From: Idiomarina rhizosphaerae
GTDB taxonomy: Bacteria; Pseudomonadota; Gammaproteobacteria; Enterobacterales; Alteromonadaceae
DNA: 64,000 nucleotides
Assembly: GCF_024159085.1 (NCBI RefSeq)
Contig: NZ_JAMZDE010000008.1
Coordinates: forward strand, 124,001-188,000
Reading direction: 5' to 3'
Part shown: piece after piece, positions 18,898-28,413 of the stretch
Position numbering within the stretch: position 1 is the stretch's first letter
How the letters are laid out: every line of letters begins with the position of its first letter
Made by a program: the position numbers and the translations under genes
Notes under the pieces: model-generated
The model's input: the letters and a program-made list of their open reading frames with translations, nothing else
Told to the model about the DNA's origin: nothing
Databases searched by the model: none

Positions 18898-21228
18898 ATG
18901 AACGAGCAACTATATGTCACTAAACGCAGCGGCGAACGCGAACCGCTAAACCTTGATAAAATCCACCGGGTTATCATGTGGGCCGCTGAAGGTCTTAACA
19001 ATGTTTCAGCTTCTCAGGTCGAAATTAAGTCTCACATTCAGTTTTACGACGGTATTAAAACCGAAGATATCCACGAGACTATTATAAAAGCCGCAGCTGA
19101 TTTAATTTCAGAAGAAGCGCCCGACTATCAATATATGGCTGCGCGTCTGGCTATTTTCCACTTGCGTAAACGAGCCTACGGAAAGTTTGAGCCGCCGCGT
19201 CTTTACGACCAGGTGAAAAAGATGGTTGCAGAGCATCGCTACGATGAGCACCTGCTGGAAGACTACACTGAAGCAGAGTTTGACCAGATGGACGAAATTC
19301 TGGATCACTGGCGTGACATGAACTTCTCTTACGCGGCAGTTAAGCAGCTTGAGAACAAATATCTGGTTCAGAATCGGGTTACCGGCGACATCTACGAAAG
19401 CGCTCAGTTCTTATACATTCTGGTAGCGGCTTGTTTGTTCGCCAACTACCCGAAAAGCACTCGTATGGACTACGTTAAACGTTTCTACGACGCCGCTTCT
19501 GAATTCAAAATCTCGCTGCCAACACCTATTATGTCGGGTGTGCGCACGCCTACGCGTCAGTTCAGCTCCTGCGTTCTGATTGAAGCCGGCGATAGCCTCG
19601 ACTCTATTAATGCCACTTCAAGCGCCATCGTAAAATACGTATCACAGCGCGCCGGTATTGGCATTAACGCAGGGCGTATTCGCGCTCTGGGTAGCCCTAT
19701 TCGTAACGGTGAAGCTTTCCACACGGGTTGTATTCCCTTCTATAAATATTTCCAGACAGCGGTAAAAAGCTGTTCGCAAGGTGGTGTTCGTGGTGGCGCC
19801 GCTACCCTGTTCTACCCACTTTGGCATCTGGAAGTTGAAAGCTTATTGGTACTGAAAAACAACCGCGGTGTTGAAGAAAACCGCGTTCGTCATCTGGATT
19901 ACGGTGTGCAGTTTAACCGCACCATGTACCAGCGTCTGATTAAAGACGATTACATTACTTTGTTCAGCCCGTCGGATGTGCCAGGCCTTTACGACGCGTT
20001 CTTTGAAGATCAGGACGAATTTGAGCGTTTGTACCTTCAGTACGAGCAGGATGAGAGCATCCGCAAAAAACGTATTAAAGCCATTGAGTTGTTTGGTTTG
20101 TTTATGCAGGAACGCGCCAGTACTGGCCGTATCTACGTACAAAACGTTGACCATTGCAACACTCACAGCCCGTTCGATTCTAAAGTTGCTCCTATTCGTC
20201 AGAGCAACCTGTGCCTTGAAATTGCGTTACCAACTAAACCTCTAAGCCATGTGAATGACGAAGAAGGTGAAATTGCCCTGTGTACACTGTCGGCCTTTAA
20301 CTTAGGCAAAATTGAGAGCTTAAGTGAATTTGAAAACCTTGCCGACTTAGCTGTTCGTGCACTGGACAGCCTGCTGGATTATCAGGAATACCCGGTTCCG
20401 GCCGCTTACAATGCAACAATGAACCGTCGTACTCTGGGTATTGGGGTTATTAACTTTGCTTACTACCTAGCCAAGCACGGCGTTAAATATTCAGACGGCT
20501 CTGCAAATGGCCTGGTTCACCAGACCTTTGAGGCAATACAGTATTATCTGATGCAGGCGTCAATGAACCTGGCTAAAGAAAGAGGTGCGTGCCCTAAATT
20601 TAATGAGACCACCTACTCTCAGGGCATTATGCCAACCGATACCTACAAGAAAGACCTGGATAAGGTTTGTGATGAGCCTCTGCATCTGGACTGGGACAAG
20701 CTTCGTGCTGACATCAAACAACACGGCATGCGTAACTCAACGTTATCCGCGTTAATGCCTTCTGAGACATCGTCGCAGATTTCTAACGCGACCAACGGCA
20801 TTGAACCGCCTCGTGGCTTTGTCAGCATTAAGTCGTCAAAAGACGGTGTCACCAAACAGGTTGTTCCAGACTACGAAAACTTAAAAGACAAGTACGAGCT
20901 GTTATGGCAAATCCCTAACAATAAGGGATACCTTGAGCTGGTTGGTATTATGCAAAAGTTTGTCGACCAGACAATTTCTGCGAACACCAATTACGACCCA
21001 AGTAAATTCGAAGCCGGTAAAGTACCAATGAAGCAGCTTCTGCAGGACTTATTAACGGCCTATAAGCTTGGCGTTAAGACGCTTTATTATCACAACACCC
21101 GTGACGGTGCTGCGGATAACCAATCCGACATTGCGGCACGTAAAGGTGCTGCTGCGTCTCAAGCTCAGCCGACAACAGTGATCATTGAAGAAGATGATGA
21201 CTGTGCCGGCGGCGCCTGCAAAATTTAA
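18898..21228 (+). CDS. nrdA: Class Ia ribonucleoside-diphosphate reductase, alpha subunit
   Basis: This 776-residue large subunit reduces ribonucleoside diphosphates. An N-terminal ATP-cone (about residues 5-95, VTKRSGEREPLNLDKIHRV) senses ATP/dATP. The barrel has the active-site cysteines in FSSCVLIEAGDS, NLCLEI and the second redox cysteine in IALCTLSAFNLG, with the radical-path tyrosines in KTLYYHNTRDGA. The C-terminal shuttle pair is CAGGACKI. It is highly similar to E. coli NrdA (761) and followed after 18 bp by nrdB. Confidence 0.97.
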   Translation: MNEQLYVTKRSGEREPLNLDKIHRVIMWAAEGLNNVSASQVEIKSHIQFYDGIKTEDIHETIIKAAADLISEEAPDYQYMAARLAIFHLRKRAYGKFEPPRLYDQVKKMVAEHRYDEHLLEDYTEAEFDQMDEILDHWRDMNFSYAAVKQLENKYLVQNRVTGDIYESAQFLYILVAACLFANYPKSTRMDYVKRFYDAASEFKISLPTPIMSGVRTPTRQFSSCVLIEAGDSLDSINATSSAIVKYVSQRAGIGINAGRIRALGSPIRNGEAFHTGCIPFYKYFQTAVKSCSQGGVRGGAATLFYPLWHLEVESLLVLKNNRGVEENRVRHLDYGVQFNRTMYQRLIKDDYITLFSPSDVPGLYDAFFEDQDEFERLYLQYEQDESIRKKRIKAIELFGLFMQERASTGRIYVQNVDHCNTHSPFDSKVAPIRQSNLCLEIALPTKPLSHVNDEEGEIALCTLSAFNLGKIESLSEFENLADLAVRALDSLLDYQEYPVPAAYNATMNRRTLGIGVINFAYYLAKHGVKYSDGSANGLVHQTFEAIQYYLMQASMNLAKERGACPKFNETTYSQGIMPTDTYKKDLDKVCDEPLHLDWDKLRADIKQHGMRNSTLSALMPSETSSQISNATNGIEPPRGFVSIKSSKDGVTKQVVPDYENLKDKYELLWQIPNNKGYLELVGIMQKFVDQTISANTNYDPSKFEAGKVPMKQLLQDLLTAYKLGVKTLYYHNTRDGAADNQSDIAARKGAAASQAQPTTVIIEEDDDCAGGACKI

Positions 21229-21246
21229 TAAGAAGGATTTTAGCGA

Positions 21247-22380
21247 ATGTCGTACTCAACCTTTAATCAAGAGCAGAATAACCCGTTAACGGAGCCTATG
21301 TTTTTAGGCAACTCCGTTAACGTTGCTCGCTACGACCAGCAAAAACACAGCATTTTTGAAAAGCTGATTGAAAAACAAATCAGCTTTTTCTGGCGACCTG
21401 AAGAAATCGATGTCAGCCGCGACCGCATCGACTTTAACAAGTTAACAGCCAGTGAAAAGCATGTGTTTATTTCTAACCTGAAGTATCAAACACTGTTAGA
21501 TTCAATTCAGGGACGTTCGCCGAATATCGCGTTACTGCCTATTGTTTCTCTTCCGGAACTGGAAACCTGGATTGAAACCTGGTCATTCTTTGAGACCATA
21601 CATTCGCGCTCGTACACACATATTCTGCGTAACCTGTTTAGTGATCCCAGCGAAGTCTTTGAAGATATCGTCATTAATGAGCAAATTAAAATTCGCGCGA
21701 ATGACATCTCTAAGTACTACGATGATCTTATTTTCTATACTCAGCTGTTGCAGACGCACGGTGAAGGCGATGTCGTTGTTGAAGGCAAAACCCATACCGT
21801 AACGCAGCGGGAAATTAAGAAGAAACTGTTTTTATGCATTAACTCGGTTAACGCGCTGGAAGCTATTCGTTTCTATGTCAGTTTCGCCTGCACTTTCGCT
21901 TTTGCAGAACGTGAGTTAATGGAAGGCAACGCAAAAATTATTAAGCTGATTGCCCGCGACGAAAACGTTCACCTGACATCGACACAGCATATTCTTAATT
22001 TGTGGCAATACGGCGAAGACGACCCGGAAATGAAAGAAATTGCCGAAGAACTGCGTGACGATGCCTATGAAATTTTCATGACTGCAGTGAAGCAGGAAAA
22101 ACAGTGGGCGCACTACTTGTTTAAAGACGGCTCAATGATTGGCCTGAACGAGAGCATGCTCTGCCAGTACGTCGAATATATTGCTAACTTACGTATGCAG
22201 GCCATTGGCTTTGACGCACCGTTTGAGAACCAGCGTTCCAACCCACTACCGTGGATGAACAAGTACCTGGTTTCAGACAACGTTCAGGTAGCGCCGCAGG
22301 AATCAGAAATCACCTCTTACCTTGTTGGTCAGATAGACAGCGAAGTTAATGCTTCCGACCTTGGGGACTTTGATCTCTAA
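21247..22380 (+). CDS. nrdB: Class Ia ribonucleoside-diphosphate reductase, beta subunit
   Basis: This 377-residue subunit carries the diiron-tyrosyl radical cofactor. [11 protein letters not shown] holds a Glu and His ligand and the radical tyrosine (Tyr122 in E. coli); further ligands are in [18 protein letters not shown] and [14 protein letters not shown]. The C-terminal SDLGDFDL is the tail that docks in NrdA. AAGGA lies upstream of the ATG. The next gene, the ferredoxin that maintains this cofactor, begins 3 bp after the stop. Confidence 0.97.
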   Translation: MSYSTFNQEQNNPLTEPMFLGNSVNVARYDQQKHSIFEKLIEKQISFFWRPEEIDVSRDRIDFNKLTASEKHVFISNLKYQTLLDSIQGRSPNIALLPIVSLPELETWIETWSFFETIHSRSYTHILRNLFSDPSEVFEDIVINEQIKIRANDISKYYDDLIFYTQLLQTHGEGDVVVEGKTHTVTQREIKKKLFLCINSVNALEAIRFYVSFACTFAFAERELMEGNAKIIKLIARDENVHLTSTQHILNLWQYGEDDPEMKEIAEELRDDAYEIFMTAVKQEKQWAHYLFKDGSMIGLNESMLCQYVEYIANLRMQAIGFDAPFENQRSNPLPWMNKYLVSDNVQVAPQESEITSYLVGQIDSEVNASDLGDFDL

Positions 22381-22383
22381 GCT

Positions 22384-22644
22384 ATGGCTAACACCTTTAA
22401 AGTCACTGTCAACGGTGGACCCGAACTTGCCGTTGACGCGACTGAAGGCACCTTACTCGAGGCCTTAGAAAAGCATCAGTTAGAAATGCACTACCACTGC
22501 CGCAGTGGTTTTTGTGGTGCCTGCCGTAGCACCCTGAAGTCCGGTAAAGTCCGTTATACAACAGAACCTCTGGCTTATGTCAGAAAAGGCGATATTCTGC
22601 CCTGCTGCTGTGTCCCGGAGTCGGATCTGGATATTGACCACTAA
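22384..22644 (+). CDS. yfaE: 2Fe-2S ferredoxin YfaE, diferric-tyrosyl radical maintenance
   Basis: This is an 86-residue plant-type ferredoxin. The cluster ligands are HCRSGFCGACRS (Cys-x4-Cys-x2-Cys) and a fourth cysteine in ILPCCC. It supplies electrons to reduce the diiron centre of NrdB during radical repair. Position right after nrdB and small size match E. coli YfaE. Confidence 0.92.
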   Translation: MANTFKVTVNGGPELAVDATEGTLLEALEKHQLEMHYHCRSGFCGACRSTLKSGKVRYTTEPLAYVRKGDILPCCCVPESDLDIDH

Positions 22645-22685
22645 GTATTATTCATTAAACCGATTGTGGCCATCGTGCAGAACAA

Positions 22686-22714
22686 TTGTTAACCAGCAAT
22701 AAAATCTGGATAAT
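22686..22714 (+). promoter_or_regulatory. Probable sigma-70 promoter of grxA
   Basis: TTGTTA (22686-22691) and GATAAT (22709-22714) are 17 bp apart, a strong match to the sigma-70 consensus, 32 bp before the grxA start. It implies grxA can be transcribed apart from the nrd operon. Confidence 0.65.
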
Positions 22715-22746
22715 GGCACCATAAATTTTTGTGAGAGAGGTATTTC

Positions 22747-23013
22747 ATGTTTACAGTCATTTTTGGACGTCCGGGTTGTCCTTTTTGTGTTCGTGCCGTA
22801 GAAGTTGCGGATAAATTAAAAGCCGATATGGAAGATTTTGATTATCGCTATGTCGACATTCACGCTGAAGGCATCAGCAAAGCTGACCTGGAAAAAACGG
22901 TAGGCAAACCGGTACAAACGGTTCCTCAAATTTTTGTCGACGAACAACACGTTGGCGGTTTCACAGAATTTGAAGCCTACGCAAAAGAGAACTTAGGGCT
23001 TTATACAGCATAA
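22747..23013 (+). CDS. grxA: Glutaredoxin 1
   Basis: This 88-residue thioredoxin-fold protein has the dithiol active site GCPFC near residue 14, the cis-proline TVPQIFVDEQHVGG and a C-terminal helix. It closely follows E. coli GrxA (85). GrxA reduces the shuttle disulfide of NrdA with glutathione, so its place after nrdA-nrdB-yfaE makes a complete dNTP-producing set. GAGAGG precedes the start. Confidence 0.94.
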   Translation: MFTVIFGRPGCPFCVRAVEVADKLKADMEDFDYRYVDIHAEGISKADLEKTVGKPVQTVPQIFVDEQHVGGFTEFEAYAKENLGLYTA

Positions 23014-23042
23014 CTCTGTGTAAGTAATGTAACCCTATCTTA

Positions 23043-23064
23043 GAGGCGGCTATTTAGCCGCCTC
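23043..23064. terminator. Hairpin between convergent grxA and hrpA, overlapping the hrpA stop
   Basis: A perfect 9-bp stem, GAGGCGGCT (23043-23051) with AGCCGCCTC (23056-23064), has a 4-nt loop. The tail on the plus strand (TATTGCTTGTTT) is only partly T-rich, and the minus side lacks a T-run. The hrpA stop codon (23050-23052) lies at the stem-loop border. It may end grxA or protect both 3' ends. Confidence 0.6.
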
Positions 23065-26000
23065 TATTGCTTGTTTAACCCGTTTTTCTGAAACGGGATA
23101 CTTGGTTCCGAGTGTCTGCGCGAAGAATGATACTCGCAGCTCCTCAATCATCCAGCGAATTTCAGCAACCTCATCTGAAACCACCGAACCTTTATTTTCA
23201 TAAGCTTTCACCACCGCTTTGTACTGCTCTTCAAGGTTTGCCAGAGTCAGAGTCATCAACCGGTCTTTATTCGGGTCAACCGGCAGTTTTTCTAGCCGAC
23301 GTTGAATAGCTTTTAGGTAACGTACTATGTCACTCAAACGTTCCCCGCCAAAAGCAGAGACAAATCCGGCGAACACTAAGTTATCCAGTTGGTCCTGAAT
23401 ATCGCCTCGGGACTGGATTTGATCCAGTGGGATTTTACCTTTAAGAGACTTTCGAACCTGTTGTGACAATAGAAGGCACTGTTCAACTTCCAGTGCTATT
23501 TGTTCAACACGATCATTCAAATTAGCACGAACAATATCTTTTAATTGCTCAAAGCCCTTTTGCTCCCGAAGCGTATTACCCTGCTCTATTTGTTCCTGAA
23601 CCAGGCCGTCTACCGCCGCTGCTATACAGTCAGCTATTAACGCATCCACTTTCCCCCAGGGGTTAAAGTACATGGCCAACTTGGCTTTATTCGACAGCGA
23701 CTTCTGTAAATGCTTGATAGGTGATGGTATTTGTTGCAGCAACAATTCCCGTACACCGGCTTTATGATGCTTCTTCGCCTGCTCCGGGTTATCGAACAAC
23801 TGCAAAGCAACCTGTCCTTTGCCTTTATTAATTAAGCCCGGATACGCCTTCAGCTCAAAACCTTGCTGGCGCTCGGTAATAACTTCCGGTAAGTCATCAA
23901 AGTCCCAGCTATCGACCTGCTCTCGACTAATATCGTCACCGGCAGTTTTCTCCAGTCGCTGCTGCACTTTACCCGACAATTGCTGCTGAAGGCTTTGCAA
24001 ATCACGCCCCTGGCTAACCAACTTTTTGCCGTCAAGAATCTTAAAGTTCATGCGTAAATGATCAGGCAGCGAGGACTCATCCCAACTTTCTTCCGGAACC
24101 GTTACGCCGGTCATACGGCGCAACTTAGTCGCCATAGCGTCGGTTAAGCGCCCTTGCAGCGGTTCAATATCGGCTATAATCGCGCCAGCGAAGTTAGGTG
24201 CAGGTACAAAATTCCGGCGTAAGGTTTTCGGCAGCGACTTAATTAAGTGAGCAATTCGTTCCTCACGGAGCGCCGGAATATGCCAGTCGAAACCTTCCGG
24301 CTTCACCTGGTTCAGAATACCTAACTGAATATTCACGCTGACACCATCGTCTTCGGCGTTAGGCTCAAAGTGATAACTTAATGGCAATCGCAGATTACCC
24401 TGGCGCCAAAATTCCGGATATTCATTTTCAGTAATGTGCTCGGTTTCGCCGGCAATAAGGTCGTCACGCTCAAAGAACAGCAGCTTAGGCTCTTTTTTGG
24501 CCGCCTTATGCCACCAGCCTGCCAGCAACTTTTCGTTGTATATGCCTTCGGGTATGGCGCGGTCGTAAGCCTCAAACAAAACCTCTTCGTCCACCAGAAT
24601 ATCGCGACGCCGTGACTTCGCCTCCAGCGCCTGAACATCTTCTATCAACTTTAAGTTGTGTTGAATAAAAGGCAGCTTACGTGTTAGCTGCGAATTAACC
24701 AGCCCTTCGCGGATGAAGATCTCCCGGGCTTTAACCGGTGAAACCGGACCAAACTGGACACGTCTTCTGGGTACCAGAATAAGTCCCAGTAACGTCACCT
24801 GCTCATCGGCAATCACACTGCCTTGCTTCTTCTCAAAATGAGGCTCAAGGTATTGTTTTTTCACTAAGTGTGGCGCGGCTTCTTCAATCCACAGCGGGTC
24901 AATATCGGCATTAATGCGCGCATACAATTTTGAAGTTTCCGCCAGTTCAGCAGTAACAACCCACTTGGGCGGTTTACCAAACAAACCTGAGCCCGGGAAA
25001 ATATGAAAACGCGTTTGCCGTGTTCCCTGATATTCGTGTCGGTCTTCTTTAAAGCCCACCTGAGACAATAAACCAGTAATTAACGCCCGGTGTACTTGTT
25101 CGAAAGTGGCAGGTTCTTCATTAATGGATAACCCCATTTCACGAACCGTTTGTCGGCTCTGCGTGTAAATGTCCTGCCACTCACGCAAGCGCATAAAATG
25201 AACAAACTCACGACCCATTTGCTTACGGAACTGATTTCCTGACAAGGCCTTCTGCTGCTCTTTGACGTAGTTCCATAAATTGAGAAACGCCATAAAGTCA
25301 GAGCTTTTGTCACGAAAACGCTGGTGCCATTCATCGGCTTTTTGCTGCGCATCGTGTGGCCGTTCACGAGGGTCCTGAATACTCAGAGCCGCGGTAATTA
25401 TCAGCATTTCACGGACACAACCATATTGCTGTCCAGCTATGACCATTCTGGCCAGTCGCGGATCCAGCGGCAGCCGCGACAGTTGACGTCCCGTATCCGT
25501 CAATTTCGGCTGTTCATTTTTACGTCCGGGCTTAATCGCATGCAACTCTTCCAGTAAGTTCAGGCCATCTTTAACAAAACGCTCGTCGGGCTTTTGCACA
25601 AAAGGAAACTGACGAATATCCCCCAGACGCAACGACGACATTTGCAGTATCACCGCCGCCAAATTGGTACGGAGAATTTCTGGATCGGTATATTCCGGAC
25701 GCTGCAAAAAGTCCTCTTCACTGTATAAGCGAATACAAATACCCGGACCTATACGGCCACAACGCCCTTTGCGCTGGTTGGCGCTGGCCTGTGAAATCGG
25801 TTCAATGGGTAAGCGCTGCACTTTAGTGCGATAACTGTAGCGGCTCATCCGCACTGTACCCGGGTCAATCACAAAGCGTATGCCCGGCACGGTTAATGAA
25901 GTTTCGGCCACGTTGGTGGCAATAACCACCCGGCGCTGACTGTGCGACTGAAATACACGGTTCTGCTCGTGCGACGACAAACGCGCATACAAGGGCAATA

Positions 26001-26976
26001 CTTCAGTATTTCGCAGCTGTAAATCCCCGATAGCATCCGCATAATCACGAATTTCGCGCTCACCGCTGGCAAAAATAAGAATGTCACCGCTTTCCCGCTG
26101 CAGTTCTTCCACCGCGTCACAAACACCCTGAAGTACGTCTGCGTCAGCAGCTTTGCCGTCTTCTCTTGGCGGTCGATACCGAACTTCCACCGGATAGGTT
26201 CGGCCGGTTACCGTCAGTACGGGAGCATCATGAAAGTGTTTGGAGAAACGTTCGGTTTCAATAGTCGCGGAGGTAATAACAACTTTAAGATCACGACGTT
26301 TGGGCAGCAGCGTATGCAGAACCCCCAGCAAGAAGTCGATGTTCAGACTTCGCTCGTGTGCTTCATCAATAATAATGGCGTCGTATTGCAGTAGCAGAGG
26401 GTCTTGCTGCAGTTCGGATAGCAGCATGCCGTCGGTCATCAGTTTTATTGCCGTAGTCGGTGCGGTCTCATCCTGAAAGCGGATTTTATAACCCACCTGC
26501 TTTTTAGCGTGGTCCTGCAGCTCATCCCCAATACGGGCAGCAACACTGCGTGCCGCCAGCCGTCGCGGCTGAGTATGACCAATGGTACCTTTGCGACCAT
26601 ACCCCAGTTCCAGCAACATTTTCGGTAGCTGCGTGGTCTTACCTGAACCCGTCTCACCGGCAATGACCACCACCTGATTTTGCTCAATAGCTTTCTTAAT
26701 GTCACCACGCTGCTGGGCAACCGGCAATTCTTCGGGGTAACTGATATGAAACTTTTGCTGCTGACGCTCCAGGTACGCCAACTCAGCAGTCTCGATATCG
26801 CCCGCTATCCGCTCCAGCACTTGCTGCTGTCGTTGCTCGTTTTTAATTTTACTCAGACCACGCAAACGACCGCGCAAAAGCGCGGCCTGTTGTGTTGTAC
26901 ATTGCTCTAATTGTGTCTGAAATTTATCAACAAAAGGCTGACTTTGTGATTTATCGTGCGATTTTTGACGACTCAT
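23050..26976 (-). CDS. hrpA: ATP-dependent RNA helicase HrpA
   Basis: This 1308-residue DEAH-box helicase (E. coli 1300) has motif I GETGSGKTTQ, motif II IIIDEAHERSLN, motif III ITSATIE and motif VI QRKGRCGRIGPG, followed by the HA2 and OB domains and a long C-terminal DUF3418 region that is specific to HrpA. E. coli HrpA rescues stalled or collided ribosomes and processes the daa fimbrial mRNA. It is probably a single-gene unit; the isoaspartyl peptidase gene upstream is only 11 bp away and could be cotranscribed. Confidence 0.96.
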   Translation of the reverse strand: MSRQKSHDKSQSQPFVDKFQTQLEQCTTQQAALLRGRLRGLSKIKNEQRQQQVLERIAGDIETAELAYLERQQQKFHISYPEELPVAQQRGDIKKAIEQNQVVVIAGETGSGKTTQLPKMLLELGYGRKGTIGHTQPRRLAARSVAARIGDELQDHAKKQVGYKIRFQDETAPTTAIKLMTDGMLLSELQQDPLLLQYDAIIIDEAHERSLNIDFLLGVLHTLLPKRRDLKVVITSATIETERFSKHFHDAPVLTVTGRTYPVEVRYRPPREDGKAADADVLQGVCDAVEELQRESGDILIFASGEREIRDYADAIGDLQLRNTEVLPLYARLSSHEQNRVFQSHSQRRVVIATNVAETSLTVPGIRFVIDPGTVRMSRYSYRTKVQRLPIEPISQASANQRKGRCGRIGPGICIRLYSEEDFLQRPEYTDPEILRTNLAAVILQMSSLRLGDIRQFPFVQKPDERFVKDGLNLLEELHAIKPGRKNEQPKLTDTGRQLSRLPLDPRLARMVIAGQQYGCVREMLIITAALSIQDPRERPHDAQQKADEWHQRFRDKSSDFMAFLNLWNYVKEQQKALSGNQFRKQMGREFVHFMRLREWQDIYTQSRQTVREMGLSINEEPATFEQVHRALITGLLSQVGFKEDRHEYQGTRQTRFHIFPGSGLFGKPPKWVVTAELAETSKLYARINADIDPLWIEEAAPHLVKKQYLEPHFEKKQGSVIADEQVTLLGLILVPRRRVQFGPVSPVKAREIFIREGLVNSQLTRKLPFIQHNLKLIEDVQALEAKSRRRDILVDEEVLFEAYDRAIPEGIYNEKLLAGWWHKAAKKEPKLLFFERDDLIAGETEHITENEYPEFWRQGNLRLPLSYHFEPNAEDDGVSVNIQLGILNQVKPEGFDWHIPALREERIAHLIKSLPKTLRRNFVPAPNFAGAIIADIEPLQGRLTDAMATKLRRMTGVTVPEESWDESSLPDHLRMNFKILDGKKLVSQGRDLQSLQQQLSGKVQQRLEKTAGDDISREQVDSWDFDDLPEVITERQQGFELKAYPGLINKGKGQVALQLFDNPEQAKKHHKAGVRELLLQQIPSPIKHLQKSLSNKAKLAMYFNPWGKVDALIADCIAAAVDGLVQEQIEQGNTLREQKGFEQLKDIVRANLNDRVEQIALEVEQCLLLSQQVRKSLKGKIPLDQIQSRGDIQDQLDNLVFAGFVSAFGGERLSDIVRYLKAIQRRLEKLPVDPNKDRLMTLTLANLEEQYKAVVKAYENKGSVVSDEVAEIRWMIEELRVSFFAQTLGTKYPVSEKRVKQAIEAAK

Positions 26977-26987
26977 AGACTCCGAAC

Positions 26988-28025
26988 TTATTCATCCTCG
27001 TTATAAATAGCAATATGGGCATCACCCTCGCCCTTAATGTAGCCACGATACATACCTTCGGTATTAAACGGCATAGCAATATTGCCTTCTGCGTCAATAA
27101 TAATAACGCCTCCGGTACCACCCGCTTGTTCCAGCACACCGTGAATGACTTCATCGCCGGCCTCACTTACCGAAAGCCCTTTATACTTAACCCGTGAGCA
27201 GATATCAGCCGCCACGTGGAAGCGAATGAAGTATTCACCGTGTCCGGTCGCAGACACCGCACAGCTGTCGTTATCCGCCCAGGTACCGGCACCAATAATG
27301 GGGGAATCGCCTATTCTACCATAACGTTTGGCTGTCATGCCGCCGGTTGATGTACCGGCACTTAATAGACCGTTTTTATCAACAGCCACAGCACCGACGG
27401 TACCGTATTTATAGTCTAAATCCAGATATTCCCAGGCCTGTTGCTCTGGCTGTTCACTTTTCTTAATGGTTTCTTTGGCGTTTTGCAACTGCTGATAACG
27501 GTGTTCGGTATTAAAGTAGCTGTTCTCTACCTGCTCCAGGCCTTGCTGACGGGAGAACTGTTCTGCGCCTTCACCACTTAGCATTACGTGTACCGACTCT
27601 TCCATTACTTCACGAGCCAGTTCTATTGGGCTTTTTACCGTTTTCACGCCAGCAACTGCACCCGCATTGCCGTTCAGGCCTTCCATCAGTGAAGCATCCA
27701 GCTCATGTTCTCCGTCCCAGGTATAAACCGCACCTTTGCCAGAGTTAAACAGCGGGGACTCCTCCATTACCTGAATAGCAGCAATAACTGCGGTGGTGCT
27801 ATCACCGCCTTCTTTCAATACCTTACGGCCAGCCTCTAAAGCTTCCGTCAGTTTATCTTTGTAGGCTTGCTCTTGTTCAGCGGTTAAATTCGCGCGAGTA
27901 ATAGTACCCGCTCCACCATGAATGGCCATAGCGTATTCAACATCATGATCATCCGCCTCTACGGCTGGTAATAGCGATCCAAACGCAGCAGTGGCAAGTA
28001 ATGCAGATAAATAAAGTTTTTTCAT
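26988..28025 (-). CDS. Isoaspartyl peptidase / L-asparaginase, Ntn-hydrolase, exported
   Basis: This 345-residue precursor of a plant-type asparaginase has the ATP-independent Ntn fold: AIHGGAGTITRAN at the mature N-terminus, SGKGAVYTWDGEHELDAS, and the autocleavage site YGTVGAVAVDKNG, where the Thr becomes the nucleophile of the beta chain. TSTGGMTAKRYGRIGDSP and GTGG complete the active site. I chose the ATG at 28025: GAGGT lies upstream and it gives a clean signal peptide (MKKLYLSALLATAAFGSLLP, ending VEA). A start at 28142 would put 39 unlikely residues in front. The E. coli relative IaaA is usually described as lacking a signal peptide, so export here is notable. Confidence 0.9.
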   Translation of the reverse strand: MKKLYLSALLATAAFGSLLPAVEADDHDVEYAMAIHGGAGTITRANLTAEQEQAYKDKLTEALEAGRKVLKEGGDSTTAVIAAIQVMEESPLFNSGKGAVYTWDGEHELDASLMEGLNGNAGAVAGVKTVKSPIELAREVMEESVHVMLSGEGAEQFSRQQGLEQVENSYFNTEHRYQQLQNAKETIKKSEQPEQQAWEYLDLDYKYGTVGAVAVDKNGLLSAGTSTGGMTAKRYGRIGDSPIIGAGTWADNDSCAVSATGHGEYFIRFHVAADICSRVKYKGLSVSEAGDEVIHGVLEQAGGTGGVIIIDAEGNIAMPFNTEGMYRGYIKGEGDAHIAIYNEDE

Positions 28026-28114
28026 TCTGACCTCGATTTTATTGTTATAGGCTAGATTGTTAGTCATAACATAGTCGCAGGAAAGCAACGAACTGACAAC
28101 GAGGAGATATGCAG

Positions 28115-28351
28115 ATGCCGACTTATCGCGTTGAGTACACACACTTAGGCGACAGACAGCAAATTACGCTGGAAGTAGATAATGAAGCACTAGATAACGA
28201 ACAAAAGTTCAGAGACGCCGTTGCACAACGTTTAGCAGAACGCATTCTGCCGCACGCTGAACTTGCTTTTCGCCACGAAGATGACCGCACACTGGAGCAA
28301 AAGCTGGACAAAGCTTACGATGTGCAAGTGAATAAGATTGAAAGGGAGTGA
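28115..28351 (+). CDS. Small conserved-looking protein of unknown function
   Basis: This 78-residue acidic-basic mixed protein begins MPTYRVEYTHLGDRQQITLE and ends in a charged helix. It has no cysteine, signal peptide or membrane segment; two predicted strands are followed by two helices. I do not recognise a family. The start ATG at 28115 is preceded by GAGGAG at 8 bases; an ATG at 28109 is too close to that site. It lies 62 bp upstream of sbcB on the same strand and diverges from the isoaspartyl peptidase gene. Good ribosome-binding site and uninterrupted codons support it as real. Confidence 0.65.
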   Translation: MPTYRVEYTHLGDRQQITLEVDNEALDNEQKFRDAVAQRLAERILPHAELAFRHEDDRTLEQKLDKAYDVQVNKIERE

Positions 28352-28413
28352 GTGGCTGAATTTATCTGCGGGCTCGTGCTATAGTTTTCCTTTTCCGCTG
28401 AGCAGTTAGGCTT

